From: Bagarius yarrelli
Lineage: Eukaryota; Chordata; Actinopteri; Siluriformes; Sisoridae
Assembly (NCBI GenBank): GCA_005784505.1
Contig: VCAZ01000025.1
Coordinates: 6,163,682-6,227,681, forward strand
Reading direction: 5' to 3'
Length of the DNA: 64,000 nucleotides
Shown here: positions 38,161 through 49,534 of the stretch, piece by piece
Position numbering within the stretch: the first letter of the stretch is position 1
How the letters are laid out: every line of letters begins with the position of its first letter
The notes under the pieces: generated by a model
Told to the model about the DNA's origin: nothing
Database searches by the model: none
The model's input: only the letters and a program-made list of their open reading frames with translations
Translations under genes and position numbers: made by a program

Positions 38161-38620
38161 ACATCATAGCTGTCTCACCACTGTCTCTAAACCCATACAT
38201 CATAGCTGTCCCTCCACCACTGTCTCTAAACCATACATCATAGCTGGGTCTCACCACTGTCTCTAAAATCGTACATCATAGCTGTCTCACCACTGTCTCT
38301 AACCATACATCATAGCTGGTCTCACCACTGTCTCTAACCATACATCATAGCTGTCTCACCACTGTCTCTAAACCAGACATCATAGCTGTCTCACCACTGT
38401 CTCTAAACTGTACCATACATCATAGCTGTCTCACCACCACTGTCTCTAAACCATACATCATAGCTGGTCTCACCACTGTCTCTAAATCGTACATCATAGC
38501 TGTCTCTCATCACTGTCTCTAAAGCTGTCTCATACATCACATCAGCTGATCTCAACACCGCTGTCTCTAAACCATACATCATAGCTGGTCCCACCACTGA
38601 TGACATTTTCATTTCATCCT
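38105..38620 (-). repeat. minisatellite of about 35 bp derived from LINE RT coding sequence
   Basis: About 14 tandem copies of a unit close to catacatcatagctgtctc + accactgtctctaaac. The unit corresponds, on the minus strand, to the LINE residues VRPAMMYGLET. Copies differ by small indels, so the encoded frame shifts from unit to unit. It ends only about 60 bp from the cnot6 poly(A) signal. Confidence 0.85.
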
Positions 38621-38696
38621 CAGATCGGTCATATTTTCCTACAAAAAGAAACAAAAAACAGGAAAGCAAACGCTTAGTTTTAAAAACATGTAGGAT

Positions 38697-38702
38697 TTAT
38701 TT
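38697..38702 (-). terminator. cnot6: probable cnot6 poly(A) signal
   Basis: AATAAA on the minus strand at the boundary between the repeat-poor 3' UTR and the minisatellite. Cleavage would fall near 38,675-38,685. Earlier signals are possible at several T-rich spots upstream. Confidence 0.5.
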
Positions 38703-39135
38703 GACCATGAGTAGGAAAAAATACACAGAGGTGTAGAGGAAACAAGCGGACCCTGTTATAAACACACTACTACTCAGAAGAGAAGAACCGAGAGAGACCA
38801 GGAAGAAGAAAAAAAACAACAACAAAAAGAAAACCCCAAAACGACTTGTTTACCATTAGGCTTATTTTTAAAAACACTTCTTAATATTAGAATAAAAAAA
38901 ACAGCTGCCATGTTATATCTATATTTCTTCATATATATATTTATTTATATATATTTAACATTCGTTTTTTTAAAACATTGTGCAAGTGTTTTGCTGGTAT
39001 TCCATAAATGGTAAACAAGAGTTGGTCCAGTGCATCATATAGTGACATTTCCTAAACACTTATTGACGTCCAGCTCAATCACAATCCTGAACACCGCGTG
39101 ACTAAATCCTACTGACGAGAGCAAGTTAGAAAGTA

Positions 39136-39138
<3 letters not shown>

Positions 39139-39170
<32 letters not shown>

Positions 39171-39180
39171 TGTGTGTGTG
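39139..39180. repeat. (GT)n microsatellite
   Basis: About 20 GT copies with one GC interruption, inside the predicted cnot6 3' UTR. Confidence 0.9.
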
Positions 39181-39477
39181 GAGGACAGGACAGGGCAGGA
39201 CGGGGTAACTTTTCTGATGAGGTGAATTAAAATTAAAAAACTAAATGCATAGGAAAAAAAGGGAGGGGGGGGAAAAGGGGGTTGTTGAGGGGGGTGTAAT
39301 TATTGCCAGGATTTGGGCAAAGGGGATTTGATCACATGATGCACAGACAGATCGTTGCTTTTACATGTAGAAAATAGGATCTAATAGCGATGATGGTAGA
39401 TAATAATATAATTAAACATGCACATTTTTTTTTATAAGCCAAAGGAAAATAGAGAACAAAGCACAAACAGGAACAAC

Positions 39478-39479
<2 letters not shown>

Positions 39480-39513
<34 letters not shown>
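39480..39513. repeat. (GT)n microsatellite
   Basis: About 16 GT copies, inside the predicted cnot6 3' UTR. Confidence 0.9.
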
Positions 39514-39516
<3 letters not shown>

Positions 39517-40014
39517 ACGAGTACGTATGTCATTTTAGGAGGCAAAACATGTACTGAACCGCCTCCCACCTTCTAATCATCACCTTTCCATTAATGAGAA
39601 ATATTAAGAGATGAAGGAGAAGCGGGAAAAGATGACAGGAAATAAAGGCAGCGCTGCATCTATACTTTTCCTCCAAAAACACTTTTCTGTCCAAAAATCC
39701 AGCCGAAACTCCACATAAAGCTTTAAGATCACGACGTTTGGTGACAAATGACAGCTCTTTATTTCTCTGTGACTTTTCTCTAGAGATCACCGAAGTGATT
39801 TTTTTTTCCTTAAAAGTATCTTGACGTGAACGTTAGCAACCGTACAAATCTAGAATTCAGTGTGCCAACATCTTTACAAAAAAATTTGGTTTTCGAGTAT
39901 TACAAAAAAAAAAAAAAATTAAAGAACGTCAAAACAATTAATATAATCATACATACAACAACGCAATTTATGTCAAAAGAAGGAAAAGATGATACATAAT
40001 TTATTCACACTTTA

Positions 40015-40054
<40 letters not shown>

Positions 40055-40497
40055 GGAAAAATCTTTTTAGCTACAAACACCATCAGCAAATTTTCCATAG
40101 AACAACCCAGACAAGTTGCTTTTGATTAAAAGACGACCCAGAGGAGGAGGAGGAGTGGAAAGATGACGGAGAGAAGAAATTAAAAACGGACACCGGCAGT
40201 GAGACAGGCTCGACCGTTCGTCCTGTAATGCCTCATTCACTGCACGGTAAAAGTCATTAAAATCGACTTCTGCCTTGGAGGGGGCAAAAGTGTCTGTTCG
40301 TGTAAAAAAAAAAGAGGAGGGGGAAATGGGTAGCTGCACTAGTGATACACAATAAGTGCTTGTCAATCCATTTAGTTATTAAAACATGACAAAAAAAAAA
40401 AAATACCCCAAAAACCCCCAGAAAGTAAGATTGGCTTTATGAGCACGAGTGAAATTAATTGATAGGTTGACTAAAAACCAACGGGACGGGATCACAC

Positions 40498-40505
40498 TAT
40501 GTACA
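40498..40505 (-). promoter_or_regulatory. Pumilio response element in the cnot6 3' UTR
   Basis: Minus-strand TGTACATA matches the PUF consensus UGUANAUA. Confidence 0.4.
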
Positions 40506-41130
40506 CGCACACAGCGGAGAACAGACGCAGACGGAAATGATGTCGATGCCGTTTTTCTTTTTACAGTAGTCGCTGAATAAGAAGCTGTTTTAACACTTGG
40601 CTTTGAAGCGAAATGCATCAGATGGCACAACACGAGAGGGACAGAAAGAACGCTGTGGCGTAGCAGAAATAAGGGGAAGATCAAACCCCCTTTAAACACC
40701 AAGGGGGAACTGAAATTAGGGAGAATAATCAAATCGCCTGAGTTGAGCAGGAGGAAGTGGCAGTGAATTGTAAATGGCGGAGACATTAAACAAGAAGTGT
40801 GAGGGGGAGGGGGGGGGATATGATAGTAAAATAGCAAACAAAGAGCCAATCAGTGAAGGACGACAGCTGTATTAGAGGAAATGCTCGAGGCGGTCCAGGT
40901 GTCCAGGAGAGAAGTGGCAGTGCGCTTGCAGGAAAGGAGCAGTGAGGCACAAAGTTGCATTGAAGTTGAACAACGAAAACATCATGAGAGGACAGGGAGA
41001 AAAAAAAAAAAAAAAAAAAAAAAAAGGACAAGTGCAAATTTATACAGCAAAAAAAACAACAAAAAAAAATTTGTTTTGCTAAATACATCAAAAATGGCAA
41101 GTTTCATTTACAACACAATCAAATCTGCTG

Positions 41131-41138
41131 TATGTACA
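41131..41138 (-). promoter_or_regulatory. Pumilio response element in the cnot6 3' UTR
   Basis: Minus-strand TGTACATA, a match to UGUANAUA, next to a U tract. The surrounding 70 bp are not repetitive and could be conserved. Confidence 0.45.
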
Positions 41139-42060
41139 AAAAAAAAAAAAAAATCAGGTTCAAGACAATCAAGTGGAATTGAAAGGTTTAGTCAAAGTTG
41201 GTAAACTAAACCTTAGTAATAGCTTCCCTTCTGTCTGGGATTCTGCTGTGCACATCAAGGCCTCGAGCTTGGAAATTCCACATCACTTTAAACAGGATAA
41301 AAACACGGGGCGTTGTGAACTCCGCCCACCTTTAAAAAAACAAAAAAAAAACGAATGCACCGAGATGGACGCGGTCTGGTGACCTGTGGAGTCTCTGACG
41401 CTGGTGAATTAAATTCACGGCTCACCTGCTGCACCGGAAGATGCCTCAGCACCAAGGTGAGCGCAGACACGAGTGTGGGACCTACTCTCATTTTCTGCAC
41501 ACAATTAAAAAGCCCCTTTAGCTTAAAAAAAAAAAAAAAAAAGGGGGCATTTAAGGTAGAATGGACTTAATAATCGTCGCTCTAAAGCTGGTGTGATCAA
41601 CGATTCGATTCCTATTTTATTTAGCTGCTCACACTGGACTGGCCTCTGGAAAAAAAAACTGCATGGACCAAAATAGAAAATCTGATGAACTTGCTTGGTC
41701 TGGACTCCCTGCTTACGTCTGGAAAAGGTATTGCCATATTTTTTTTTTTTTAAATAAGCGTCGACAATCGTTTTCAGGTAAAATATACAAGATTTACACA
41801 GAATTGTGTGTGTTTGGGATACAGTGTAAAAAAAAAAAAAAAAAAGTTGTGCCCAGAAAAAAAGAACCAAATAACAAATAGAAAGAAACGGTGGTACAGA
41901 TAAGACTGAAACATCAGCGCCAGTTAAAATCCATCGGTAATAAAAGTTTCGTCATACCCCAACTCCTCCTTACTGGACTGAGAATTATACACAACAGGCT
42001 TTGCCTCCTTTCCCTGCAGAGGGTCAGATGTGAAGCGCGGCCAGGAGCTGCCTCGGAGCA

Positions 42061-42273
42061 CTACCTGCAGCCAGGCACGTGGAGACCGTTGACCAACGAA
42101 GAGAAGGGCAGGAGCAGCTCGAGTTGTGCAAACAGAGAGAAATGATCGGAGGGGATGTGGGGGTGTGGACAGCCAGTGATATTGTTGTCGTGGAGCCAAT
42201 GGGGGTCCAGTGGGCCGAGGACGCCCAGCACGTTCAGCAGAGGCTGAGAGTAGAAGACGTAATCAATCACACC
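42061..42273 (-). CDS. cnot6: cnot6 exon 11 (last coding exon)
   Basis: Encodes residues 488-557 and the TAG stop. It contains VIDYVF (D491) and the catalytic IPSDHFSLFAQLELLLPF (D530, H531). Acceptor ctgcag|GGTGTG. Confidence 0.95.
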   Translation of the reverse strand, partial: GVIDYVFYSQPLLNVLGVLGPLDPHWLHDNNITGCPHPHIPSDHFSLFAQLELLLPFSSLVNGLHVPGCR

Positions 42274-45200
42274 CTGCAGAGAACAGAGGAACGACAAGGT
42301 TAGACATGTGATGGAAGAACTTAACTAAAAATCAGATTGACAAAAATCAATGTTTTCTTGCAAATATTCTGTTATTTAACCCAAATGTTAGGCCGGGACA
42401 TGTAAATAAGTGGGCGTGGCTAAATGACATGCAGCGTGCTTTCCAGTCAGGCTAACAAACTATATCCCCTGGCATTCTCATACTGCATTTTATAATATAG
42501 TTGGATAATTATGTTGTGTGTTATTGTTGGGCATCGGGGAGGCACCCTCAAATGCACATTGGCTTTTTTTTTTTTACTTTCACTTTCAACCCATGATCGC
42601 ATTAACGGTATACAGAACCGCAGTGCTAATTTAACACCATTTGTTAGCAACAAATCTGTTGTGCACCAATCCCCCAGACGTCTTCCTGTCAGCCATTAGC
42701 ATCCACACGGGACAAGTGAAATCCTGCACAGCGAGACTAAACGCGTGAGAGATAAACGCACGCACAGTGGAGACAGAACGCTTCATTCTTTCAGACTAAT
42801 CAAAAGTCGTCATTTGACCGCCAGCTACTACACGTTCTGTTCATCACCCCTTCAACACAACACGCTGTAGGGTCTCCACCCGCTAAACAAAAATTTCAGC
42901 AACACAAACAAACTGGTTTTTAGTTACAGAACTACAGAACTTTCCCAATATGTTAAAATTAATTAAATCTCTAAGAGGGGAAATTATGTGGATTCACAAT
43001 TAATGGTCTAAAGGGTGTCCCATAATTTTACCAGATCTCACCCCACTTGATTCTTATCATTGGGAGAACCAGGAAAAGATACAAAACAAGGAACCACAAT
43101 TAAAAAAAAACATAGCGGCTCCATGTACTACATTTAAGCAAGTACGTCATTGGTTACGGGTTATTTATAAATGAGATCCGGACGTACTCCATCTGCCAGC
43201 TTGATGTTGACAAGTGACACACGACGTCACAGCAGCGCAAATTAAAAGTTATATAATATTTAACTTGAATGATGATAAACGATTGAAATTTAACTACAAG
43301 CAACAATGTTTTTTTTTTAAAGCACAGGTAAATTCCCGAATCGAATCCGTGTTTTCCCCGCCAGTGATGCATACGACTAGCCGTCTCTCTCCCGTGTCCA
43401 TCCTATGCGTATTTTAAAATCCGGGTGCGAATCGTACATTATCCAAAAACTTTTTACGCACTGCAATTCGCATTCTAAGGATTTGGACAAACTCCTCCTC
43501 TTGCATACAAGCCTACAAGTTCCATTTAGGACAGAGACATACTGGATGTCCTCTACAACCATTACATACAGAAAAACAAAAGACAAAAAGAGTTTCTAAT
43601 AAGAGACCTTGAAGTCGAAGGTGTAGTTGGTATAAGGCATCAGGCCGTTCTCGTAGGCACTCTTTAACTTAAAGCCATGCGTGATCCTGCTGCTGGATGT
43701 GCCGTTCTTGCCATTACAGTTAAAGTTGGTCAGGCAGTCGATATAGCGCAGATCCTTAAAGTCCTTGTGTGTGCTGTCCACACCTCCTGTGCTCAGGTAC
43801 TCCACCACACCTGGACAGATGTTCATTTTAAATAAAACAGCATATACACCAACGGGCTAATGCTAAAGATATATATACACAGCATACCCGAGTCAGGCAG
43901 CGAGTTGAGGTCAGCACACAGGACGAGAGGGATGGCATTGGTTTCCCCAGACACTGAGGAGAGCTTGAGGCTACGTGTGGCCTTGTCCACTATGTTCTTC
44001 ACTTCTGACAGGAACATCATGGTCTGGACGAGCTTCACGTCAGAGTATTCCGGGTCCCAGTGCATGTGAGCGTTGGCTATCAACAGCAGCTGCTTCTCCA
44101 TACTAGGCAAGTGCTTCCCTGCTACAAAACACCAAACCGGGTATCAGTACAGTATCAGGCGACAGGTCTAGACAGGTAAAGCGTGTCGTGCTGACTAATG
44201 GCTAATTAGGACACATTTACATTGCATGTGTCAGGTGACCGAATTAAGATTTAATGTGGCACAGATGACATATGACCCACAATTGTGTAAACGGGAAAAA
44301 TAAGCTTATGGATTCTGACATTTCTGATTCTGATACGGGGCAGGTGTAAAAGAAAATGTCAGCAGGCCACCAAAAACTAACACATAATTGGTCATGCAGT
44401 GTAAATGCACCCCTAGTAATCTGCGTCGTTTGTGTTGGATACACACCAGATTGCTCGATCATCTCTTTGTGTAGCTCCAGGAGCACGGCGACGCCAATGT
44501 TGTCCTTGGTCATCACCCTGTTCAACATGACCTCCGAGCCCTCCGAGTTAGCCATGGCCAGCTGGTTAAATTCCACTGTGTGCTTCTGCACAATACTGAA
44601 CCTGTTTGCAAGACACACACGAAAGGTCAGTGCAGGGGACACTTTATGTACTTAACAGCCTCGCGTGATGGCTACTAATTTTCAAATAGACATCCGAGCG
44701 CTCACTTGTCAGTTTTGTAAAACACGGCACAACCGTCCACGTGTTTGCGGTCAGACTCCGACATGGTCCTGGCACGAGACTTGGGGCTGAAGAAACCCTC
44801 GTATCCGTGCTCTTTAAGCTCCACCAGGAAAAAGTTGTAGTACTGCTCCGTCTCTACTTCCTGACACAAAACCATAACAATCTAAGTAACTACACTCACT
44901 GCGATTTTTTTTTTTTTTAGATGCTTTAAAAATTTAACAATAAAATTTAAATCAATTTCCAAAAACTTCATGTCATGAACCGTTAGTAATAAATAAATGT
45001 CTGCACACGCGTTTCAAACCTGTAGACTGATGATATCGGCACTGCAACTGAGGATCTCCTGCATGATGGACTTTTTCCTGTACTCCCAGTTGAGAGCCCA
45101 GGAGGGGCAGTAACCGTAGAGCTGGCGGGTGGCGTACTTATCGCACAGTACGTTGTAGCACATCACAGAGAACAACGCTGCGACGGGAAAACAATCATGG

Positions 45201-48200
45201 CGTCAAGGCGAGTGGTCAGATTACCTCTTTTCTCCGAAAGGGACGTTAAACTTACTACAGATTACAGGATTTAGCGGAACAGCGAAGAAACCGAACAAGA
45301 ATGATTTTGACAGTACAATGGTTTCGGAAAACACGCGCTTGAATAGGAAACCTAAATGATCGTGTTCTAAAGTCAATGAGATAAAAAGTTTTTCTATAAT
45401 GACGGCAAGCTGTTTAATACCTCATCATGATTTATTTGAGACACTAAATTTAGCTGCAACAGCTGGAAATAATAAGATGCAGGTAAAGCGTCTATTGTTT
45501 TAGCCTGAGAACTACTCTGCGTATTGATCAGTGATTAATGAGCCAAGAAACACTATACAAAGATAGTCTCGGTTTATTGTTGCCTGTAACAGATGATGCG
45601 TGAGGGACGTGGGTGGAAAAAACCCCCGATATATTTAGCAGCATTATTCCCGAAGAACAGTCAGGCTAACGGCCAGTGTGGTGGTAATTAGCAATTATTT
45701 CTATATTTATATTTTAACAGTCAGTCCTGTAGCGTAAACCAGATACGGTTTGAATTTCTTCAGGTCAAAGGTTTTATCAATACCTCTAATCAATAACCAA
45801 AAGCAAACATTTCAGCAGCAACAATCCTTCATTGCACAATATTCGATTATTGTTGTGTGTCTATTTCCAACTACACACAAAACAATTATTGTAACGAATT
45901 GCACTTCGGACCAAACATCTCCCGTGTTATTATTTGTTGATGAACGATTGCATTTAAAAGCCTGGGTACAAAACTTTATGCCGGATCAGAGTAGCCTTTT
46001 CCACGTAAAAGTTCCAAAGGTCCCGTATTATATAACGCGTGTGTTTGAAGAAACAGCAACGTTCACTACAACTACATCAATCAGCTTTGGTTCCTTTTAA
46101 CTTATAACGAAAAAAAATAAAACAATAATTAGAAGATTGCAGGTGTGCGAAAGGTTCTTACCTGTTGGTCGTGTCCTGTCAGGCTCCTTAAGATGTACCC
46201 ATGAGCGAGGAGGGGGCTGTTCTGTGGGGACTACAGAAGACGACAATGGATGTAACAAATGCAAATGGACATAAATGGAATTAAAAAAAAAAATTAAAAA
46301 ATCAGTTTTACTTTTTAAAGCTCGTTTCAGGCAATTTAAGTAAAAAAAATATTTAGTTGTAAATGCGGTAATTTTACCACATTAAAAAGATCCATAGGTG
46401 AGAATTTTATCGCTTTTTTTAAGCCATTTTATAGCCATTTATTGACACGATAGGAACGAGGGGCGTGGAAAAATGGCGGTAGGGGTGAACTTGTGGGGAA
46501 CTGGAATCCATAATAAGGTCGCCCACCCACTACACCACGGTCAGAGTGTGAAAGCAGTGTGTGTGTGACCTACCCCGTTTGGTGCCTGCGAGATTGTCCA
46601 ACAGGTAATTCAGGAGCCGCCGTGTCCCATCGGGTTCCTGGTAGAGGTTCATGATGTCTTGTGCAAGTGGGTTTCCTGCCAAAGCAGAACTTTTATTTAA
46701 ACCACTCTCATTCGATATAGAAATTCTTAACTAACTTTATTACACAGACTCACCTTTTAACCCCAAGGTTTGTAACTGAAACAATTTTCCAAGCTCGAAA
46801 GGCAGGACTCGCAACTGGTTGTTATTTAAAAGCAGTTCCCTAAAAGTAGTAACAAAACAGCGCAAGGAACAGATTACAATATATCCTCCGTGCACGTTTA
46901 ATGGTTTTATTAACTCCAGAGCATTTGCATAATAGCTTAAGCACAGGCAAACGTTTCAACAGAACCACCGTGCAAAGCGACTTTTCCAATCATTACAGAC
47001 GAATAATTTCGTGCAGCAACAATCACAGCAGACTACAGATGATTTATATTACAACAAGTGACATTAATGGAATTCATCTGTGCAAGTACAATTCCTGCAG
47101 CCACAGACAGCAGTGAGGGTTCATTACCACCAGAAATGGGATTAAACTGGTCCTGACACCAAAATACAAAAGACTATAATAATTACAAGCGCCGATGCGC
47201 AAAAATTACATCGCTGCTAAATAATCGTGATGTACATTTGAACTGATCGATCGTTTCTACGAATAAAATACACCGCTTTTTATTGTCATTGTACTGTTAA
47301 TAATAGTTATGAGTCAGATATATTCATACGTGTAATGTAGAGCTGAACACGTAGCAGAAGGTAAACAAATATAACTAAAAGTGACAAATATACAATAAAT
47401 AGCAACAGATTATAGATATGAAATGTATAATGGATATACAGCCGTATAACAGCAATATAAATGCAAAATGAGCGGTGTGTAAAAGGTGCGATAATTAAGA
47501 CAAGCTATTTTATCCACCACGGGTACATAGGCTCTTTCCAAAGAGTGGCAACATACAAGTATTAGTTTTGCTGCAAGACTCGGTGTTAAGCCACACCACC
47601 AGTTATGTCACTTGCCCACCATGATACCACCCCTGACCGGCATTTAGTTTTCGTGAAGTTTTTATTTTAAATTGTAAATTTAAAGTTTAGAGGGGAACAA
47701 ACACTACAATTAAAGACTGAACAAAGCTGTGCGATGCAGCGAACTAAGCGAAAGTCACGTCACATTACAGATCAGCGACGGGAGGAAAGCAAGGAAAAAA
47801 GAGGAAACCGTGGGGGGGGAACCTACTACACTGTCTTACAGGAAATTTGTCACGTGCTTAATAGATATTTATTCCAACATTTCTTTTAGGCTATTGATTA
47901 TTATATTAGCTTACATTTATAAAAGAACAAAAACATACTAATGAGTAATAAATAGGGTATCAGTAATAAAAGGGTATTAATAAAGGCAGTAAAGTAAAGC
48001 CAAATCACTTTAACTGGGGAAAAAAAAGTGTTTTTGATCATGAACAAATGCCGTACTGACCTGAGAGATACCATGTTGCCTAGTTCGGCAGGTAAGCTCC
48101 TGATCTTATTGGATGACAGGTCCAGGTACACCAGGTTGTGTAGTTTGGAAATGTCTGGAGGGATGCGCGAGAGGGAGTTGTCGCTGATGTGCAGAGCAGT

Positions 48201-49056
48201 TAGATGGGTCAGAGACCACAACGCTGTGCTCAGGCTCCTCACTTTGCCTAAAGGCAAAACAGACGGCAAGGTTAAAATTTTTATTCCTAATACAGAGGTT
48301 CAGTTTTCTCTAATCGGGTTCAGATCAACACCTCCATAGAAAACAAAAAAAAACCAAACATGTTCACATCACATACAGTCCAATTAATACTAGGGATAAA
48401 AACTGGTTCAAAAACAAGTCTTACAGACAAAACAAGTCAAAAATATGTGGACACCATGATGCTTTAAATTTGAGTTGGTGGTAGAGATTTATCTACATTT
48501 CACAGACACCTTCATCCAAAACAACTTAGAGCCCAGCAGTGGCAGCTTGGTGGCTCTGGGAATTGAACCTACGATCAGCATTCAAACACCATAAGCACAA
48601 ATCTACCACGATGATTTATATGTGACATAAAAATATCTGGAATGATGCCAGCATTCTTAGTCCCACCCTGGCATTCCATGTCTTCATGGAGCTCAGAGCG
48701 TTTGTGCACAGAAGCACTGGCATGATTAAACAGGTTTGGATCTCTCAGTTCTATTTAACAGAAACAACATACAATAAGATACTTACAACTGTGTGTGCAT
48801 AAGTAGCATGAGGAAAGTGATATACGGGTGTGATGGTGACGTGTCGACATATTTTTGCCCATGCGACACCTTATACAAGCTCTCAGTAAAAAATTGTAGC
48901 TACAGAGTAATTAGAGATAAAGTAAATCTAGCTTGAAAAATTACCACTGATCTCCAGTTCAGCCCAGTATGACTTCTTCCCACTAGCTGCCTCCTCGCTC
49001 GACATTATGGTGTACATCCGCCTTGGATCTGGCGGATCATATTTTTCCTTGGGCAT
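42061..49056 (-). CDS. cnot6: CCR4-NOT deadenylase subunit CNOT6, complete coding region (11 exons)
   Basis: Exons (minus strand): 49,056-48,945; 48,247-48,061; 46,839-46,754; 46,675-46,574; 46,230-46,162; 45,177-45,020; 44,860-44,706; 44,601-44,447; 44,121-43,888; 43,810-43,608; 42,273-42,061. They sum to 1,674 nt, 557 aa plus stop, the length I know for vertebrate CNOT6. All introns are GT-AG and all phases agree. Residues about 50-140 are leucine-rich repeats, which dock the subunit to CNOT7/8; about 186-545 are the endonuclease/exonuclease/phosphatase-type 3' exoribonuclease. Visible catalytic and metal-binding residues are E239 (LQEVETEQ), D412 and N414 (LCADLNSLPD), D491 (VIDYVF) and H531 (PSDHFS). 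The protein shortens mRNA poly(A) tails in the cytoplasm. It is CNOT6 rather than CNOT6L by the N-terminus MPKEKYDPPDPRRMYTIMSS and the length; fish may carry a and b copies. Confidence 0.95.
43608..43810 (-). CDS. cnot6: cnot6 exon 10
   Basis: Encodes residues 420-487: VVEYLSTGGVDSTHKDF, then THGFKLKSAYENGLMPYTNY and FDFK. Acceptor tgtccag|GTGTGG, donor TTCAAG|GTCTCT. Confidence 0.95.
43888..44121 (-). CDS. cnot6: cnot6 exon 9 (catalytic, tandem acceptor)
   Basis: Encodes residues 342-420, including NAHMHWDPEYSDVKLVQT and LVLCADLNSLPDSG with D412 and N414. The acceptor is a NAGNAG (tagcag) at 44,124-44,119: use of the first AG gives an extra alanine, use of the second starts the exon at 44,118. 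Donor TCGG|GTATGC. Confidence 0.93.
44447..44601 (-). CDS. cnot6: cnot6 exon 8
   Basis: Encodes residues 290-342: FSIVQKHTVEFNQLAMANSE, VMLNRVMTKDNIGVAVLLEL, HKEMIEQS. Acceptor caaacag|GTTCAG, donor TCTG|GTGTGT. Confidence 0.95.
44706..44860 (-). CDS. cnot6: cnot6 exon 7 (catalytic glutamate)
   Basis: Encodes residues 239-290, beginning EVETEQYYNFFLVELKEHGY (E239 binds metal), then FFSPKSRARTMSESDRKHVD and GCAVFYKTDK. Acceptor gtgtcag|GAAGTA, donor GACAA|GTGAGC. Confidence 0.95.
45020..45177 (-). CDS. cnot6: cnot6 exon 6 (start of nuclease domain)
   Basis: Encodes residues 186-238: LFSVMCYNVLCDKYATRQLY, YCPSWALNW, then ILSCSADIISLQ. Acceptor gtcgcag|CGTTGT, donor CTACAG|GTTTGA. Confidence 0.95.
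46162..46230 (-). CDS. cnot6: cnot6 exon 5
   Basis: Short 69-nt exon for residues 163-186: VPTEQPPPRSWVHLKEPDRT followed by RPT, the linker between the LRR and nuclease domains. Acceptor ttctgtag|TCCCCA, donor ACAG|GTAAGA. Confidence 0.93.
46574..46675 (-). CDS. cnot6: cnot6 exon 4
   Basis: Residues 129-163: NPLAQDIMNLYQEPDGTRRL then LNYLLDNLAGTKR, the C-terminal cap of the LRR domain. One residue shorter than human CNOT6 (GTKR against GTAKR), which the tandem-acceptor alanine in exon 9 offsets. Acceptor ttggcag|GAAACC, donor CGGG|GTAGGT. Confidence 0.92.
46754..46839 (-). CDS. cnot6: cnot6 exon 3
   Basis: Residues 100-129: RELLLNNNQLRVLPFELGKL, FQLQTLGLKG; two LRR units. Acceptor cttttag|GGAACT, donor AAAAG|GTGAGT. 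Confidence 0.93.
48061..48247 (-). CDS. cnot6: cnot6 exon 2
   Basis: Residues 38-100: KVRSLSTALWSLTHLTALHI, SDNSLSRIPPDISKLHNLVY, LDLSSNKIRSLPAELGNMVS. Acceptor gccttta g|GCAAAG, donor CTCAG|GTCAGT. Confidence 0.95.
48487..48612 (-). mobile_element. tRNA-derived SINE, reverse, degraded
   Basis: Lies in the intron after the first coding exon of cnot6. Reverse tail (cacagacaccttcatcc), agcccagcagtggcagcttg, B box gggaattgaacc; the body motif is largely deleted. Confidence 0.7.
48655..48870 (-). mobile_element. Tc1-like transposon remnant
   Basis: Contains tcttcatggagctcagagcg and tttgtgcacagaagcactgg, antisense to the transposase segment seen at 10,528-10,925. More degraded, and intronic in cnot6. 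Confidence 0.55.
48945..49056 (-). CDS. cnot6: cnot6 first coding exon
   Basis: Start codon at 49,056-49,054; residues 1-38, MPKEKYDPPDPRRMYTIMSS then EEAASGKKSYWAELEIS. Donor AGTG|GTAATT. Two acceptors are possible just upstream (ctttcag at 49,067 or ttacag at 49,059), so the ATG is 2 to 10 bases into the exon. An upstream in-frame ATG lies beyond these acceptors and is not used. Confidence 0.95.
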
Positions 49057-49534
49057 CCCTGTAACACTGAAAGAAGTGAACGTTATTTCCGTGGCTCGAT
49101 TCCACGACATCCGAGAACGCAGCCTGAGCGTAAAAACAGGATGCAAACTATCATCATCATCCTTCTGACCATCTCAGGACTCAGACATCACACACATAAG
49201 TCTCTTACGCAAGAGCCCTAGAAACAAATCGGATACACGGTCTGAGCTTTGGTGGGGGAATTAAAGCTTGAAAAAGACTCGTGGGCCTAAAGAGTAGCGC
49301 GTAGTGGCGTAGAGAAAGACTAATGGGTGCCTGAACGGATATCAGAATACCAAAAACACGTGGTAGCACTTTAGGAGATCAATAGCCGGGGCTCATTTTC
49401 CATTATTCATAAATCGTTATAGAACCACTGCTGCTCCTTGTCTGAGCTAAATTTCTGGAGAGGAACTCAAGACAAAAGTAGGTTAAACAGATTGTGAGAT
49501 GAATCAACATGGTGTGCGTTTGTGTTTTGTGATT

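Larger units (their letters stand above)
38675..42060 (-). other. cnot6: cnot6 3' UTR (predicted)
   Basis: About 3.4 kb downstream, on the minus strand, of the cnot6 stop codon and largely free of SINE or LINE sequence, unlike the flanks. It contains many U tracts (A tracts on the plus strand: 40,015-40,050, 41,001-41,025, 41,139-41,153, 41,525-41,542, 41,828-41,845) and two GT microsatellites (39,139-39,180; 39,480-39,513). Two UGUACAUA sites lie at 41,131-41,138 and 40,498-40,505. Its extent is inferred from the poly(A) signal and the change in repeat content. Confidence 0.6.

Noticed and set aside
38403..38669. ORF with repeated MMYGLET-like peptides as a novel repeat protein
   Set aside because: It is the LINE-derived minisatellite; unit indels shift the frame.
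40786..41881. Phe- or Lys-rich ORFs on both strands
   Set aside because: Translations of poly(A)/poly(T) tracts in the cnot6 3' UTR.
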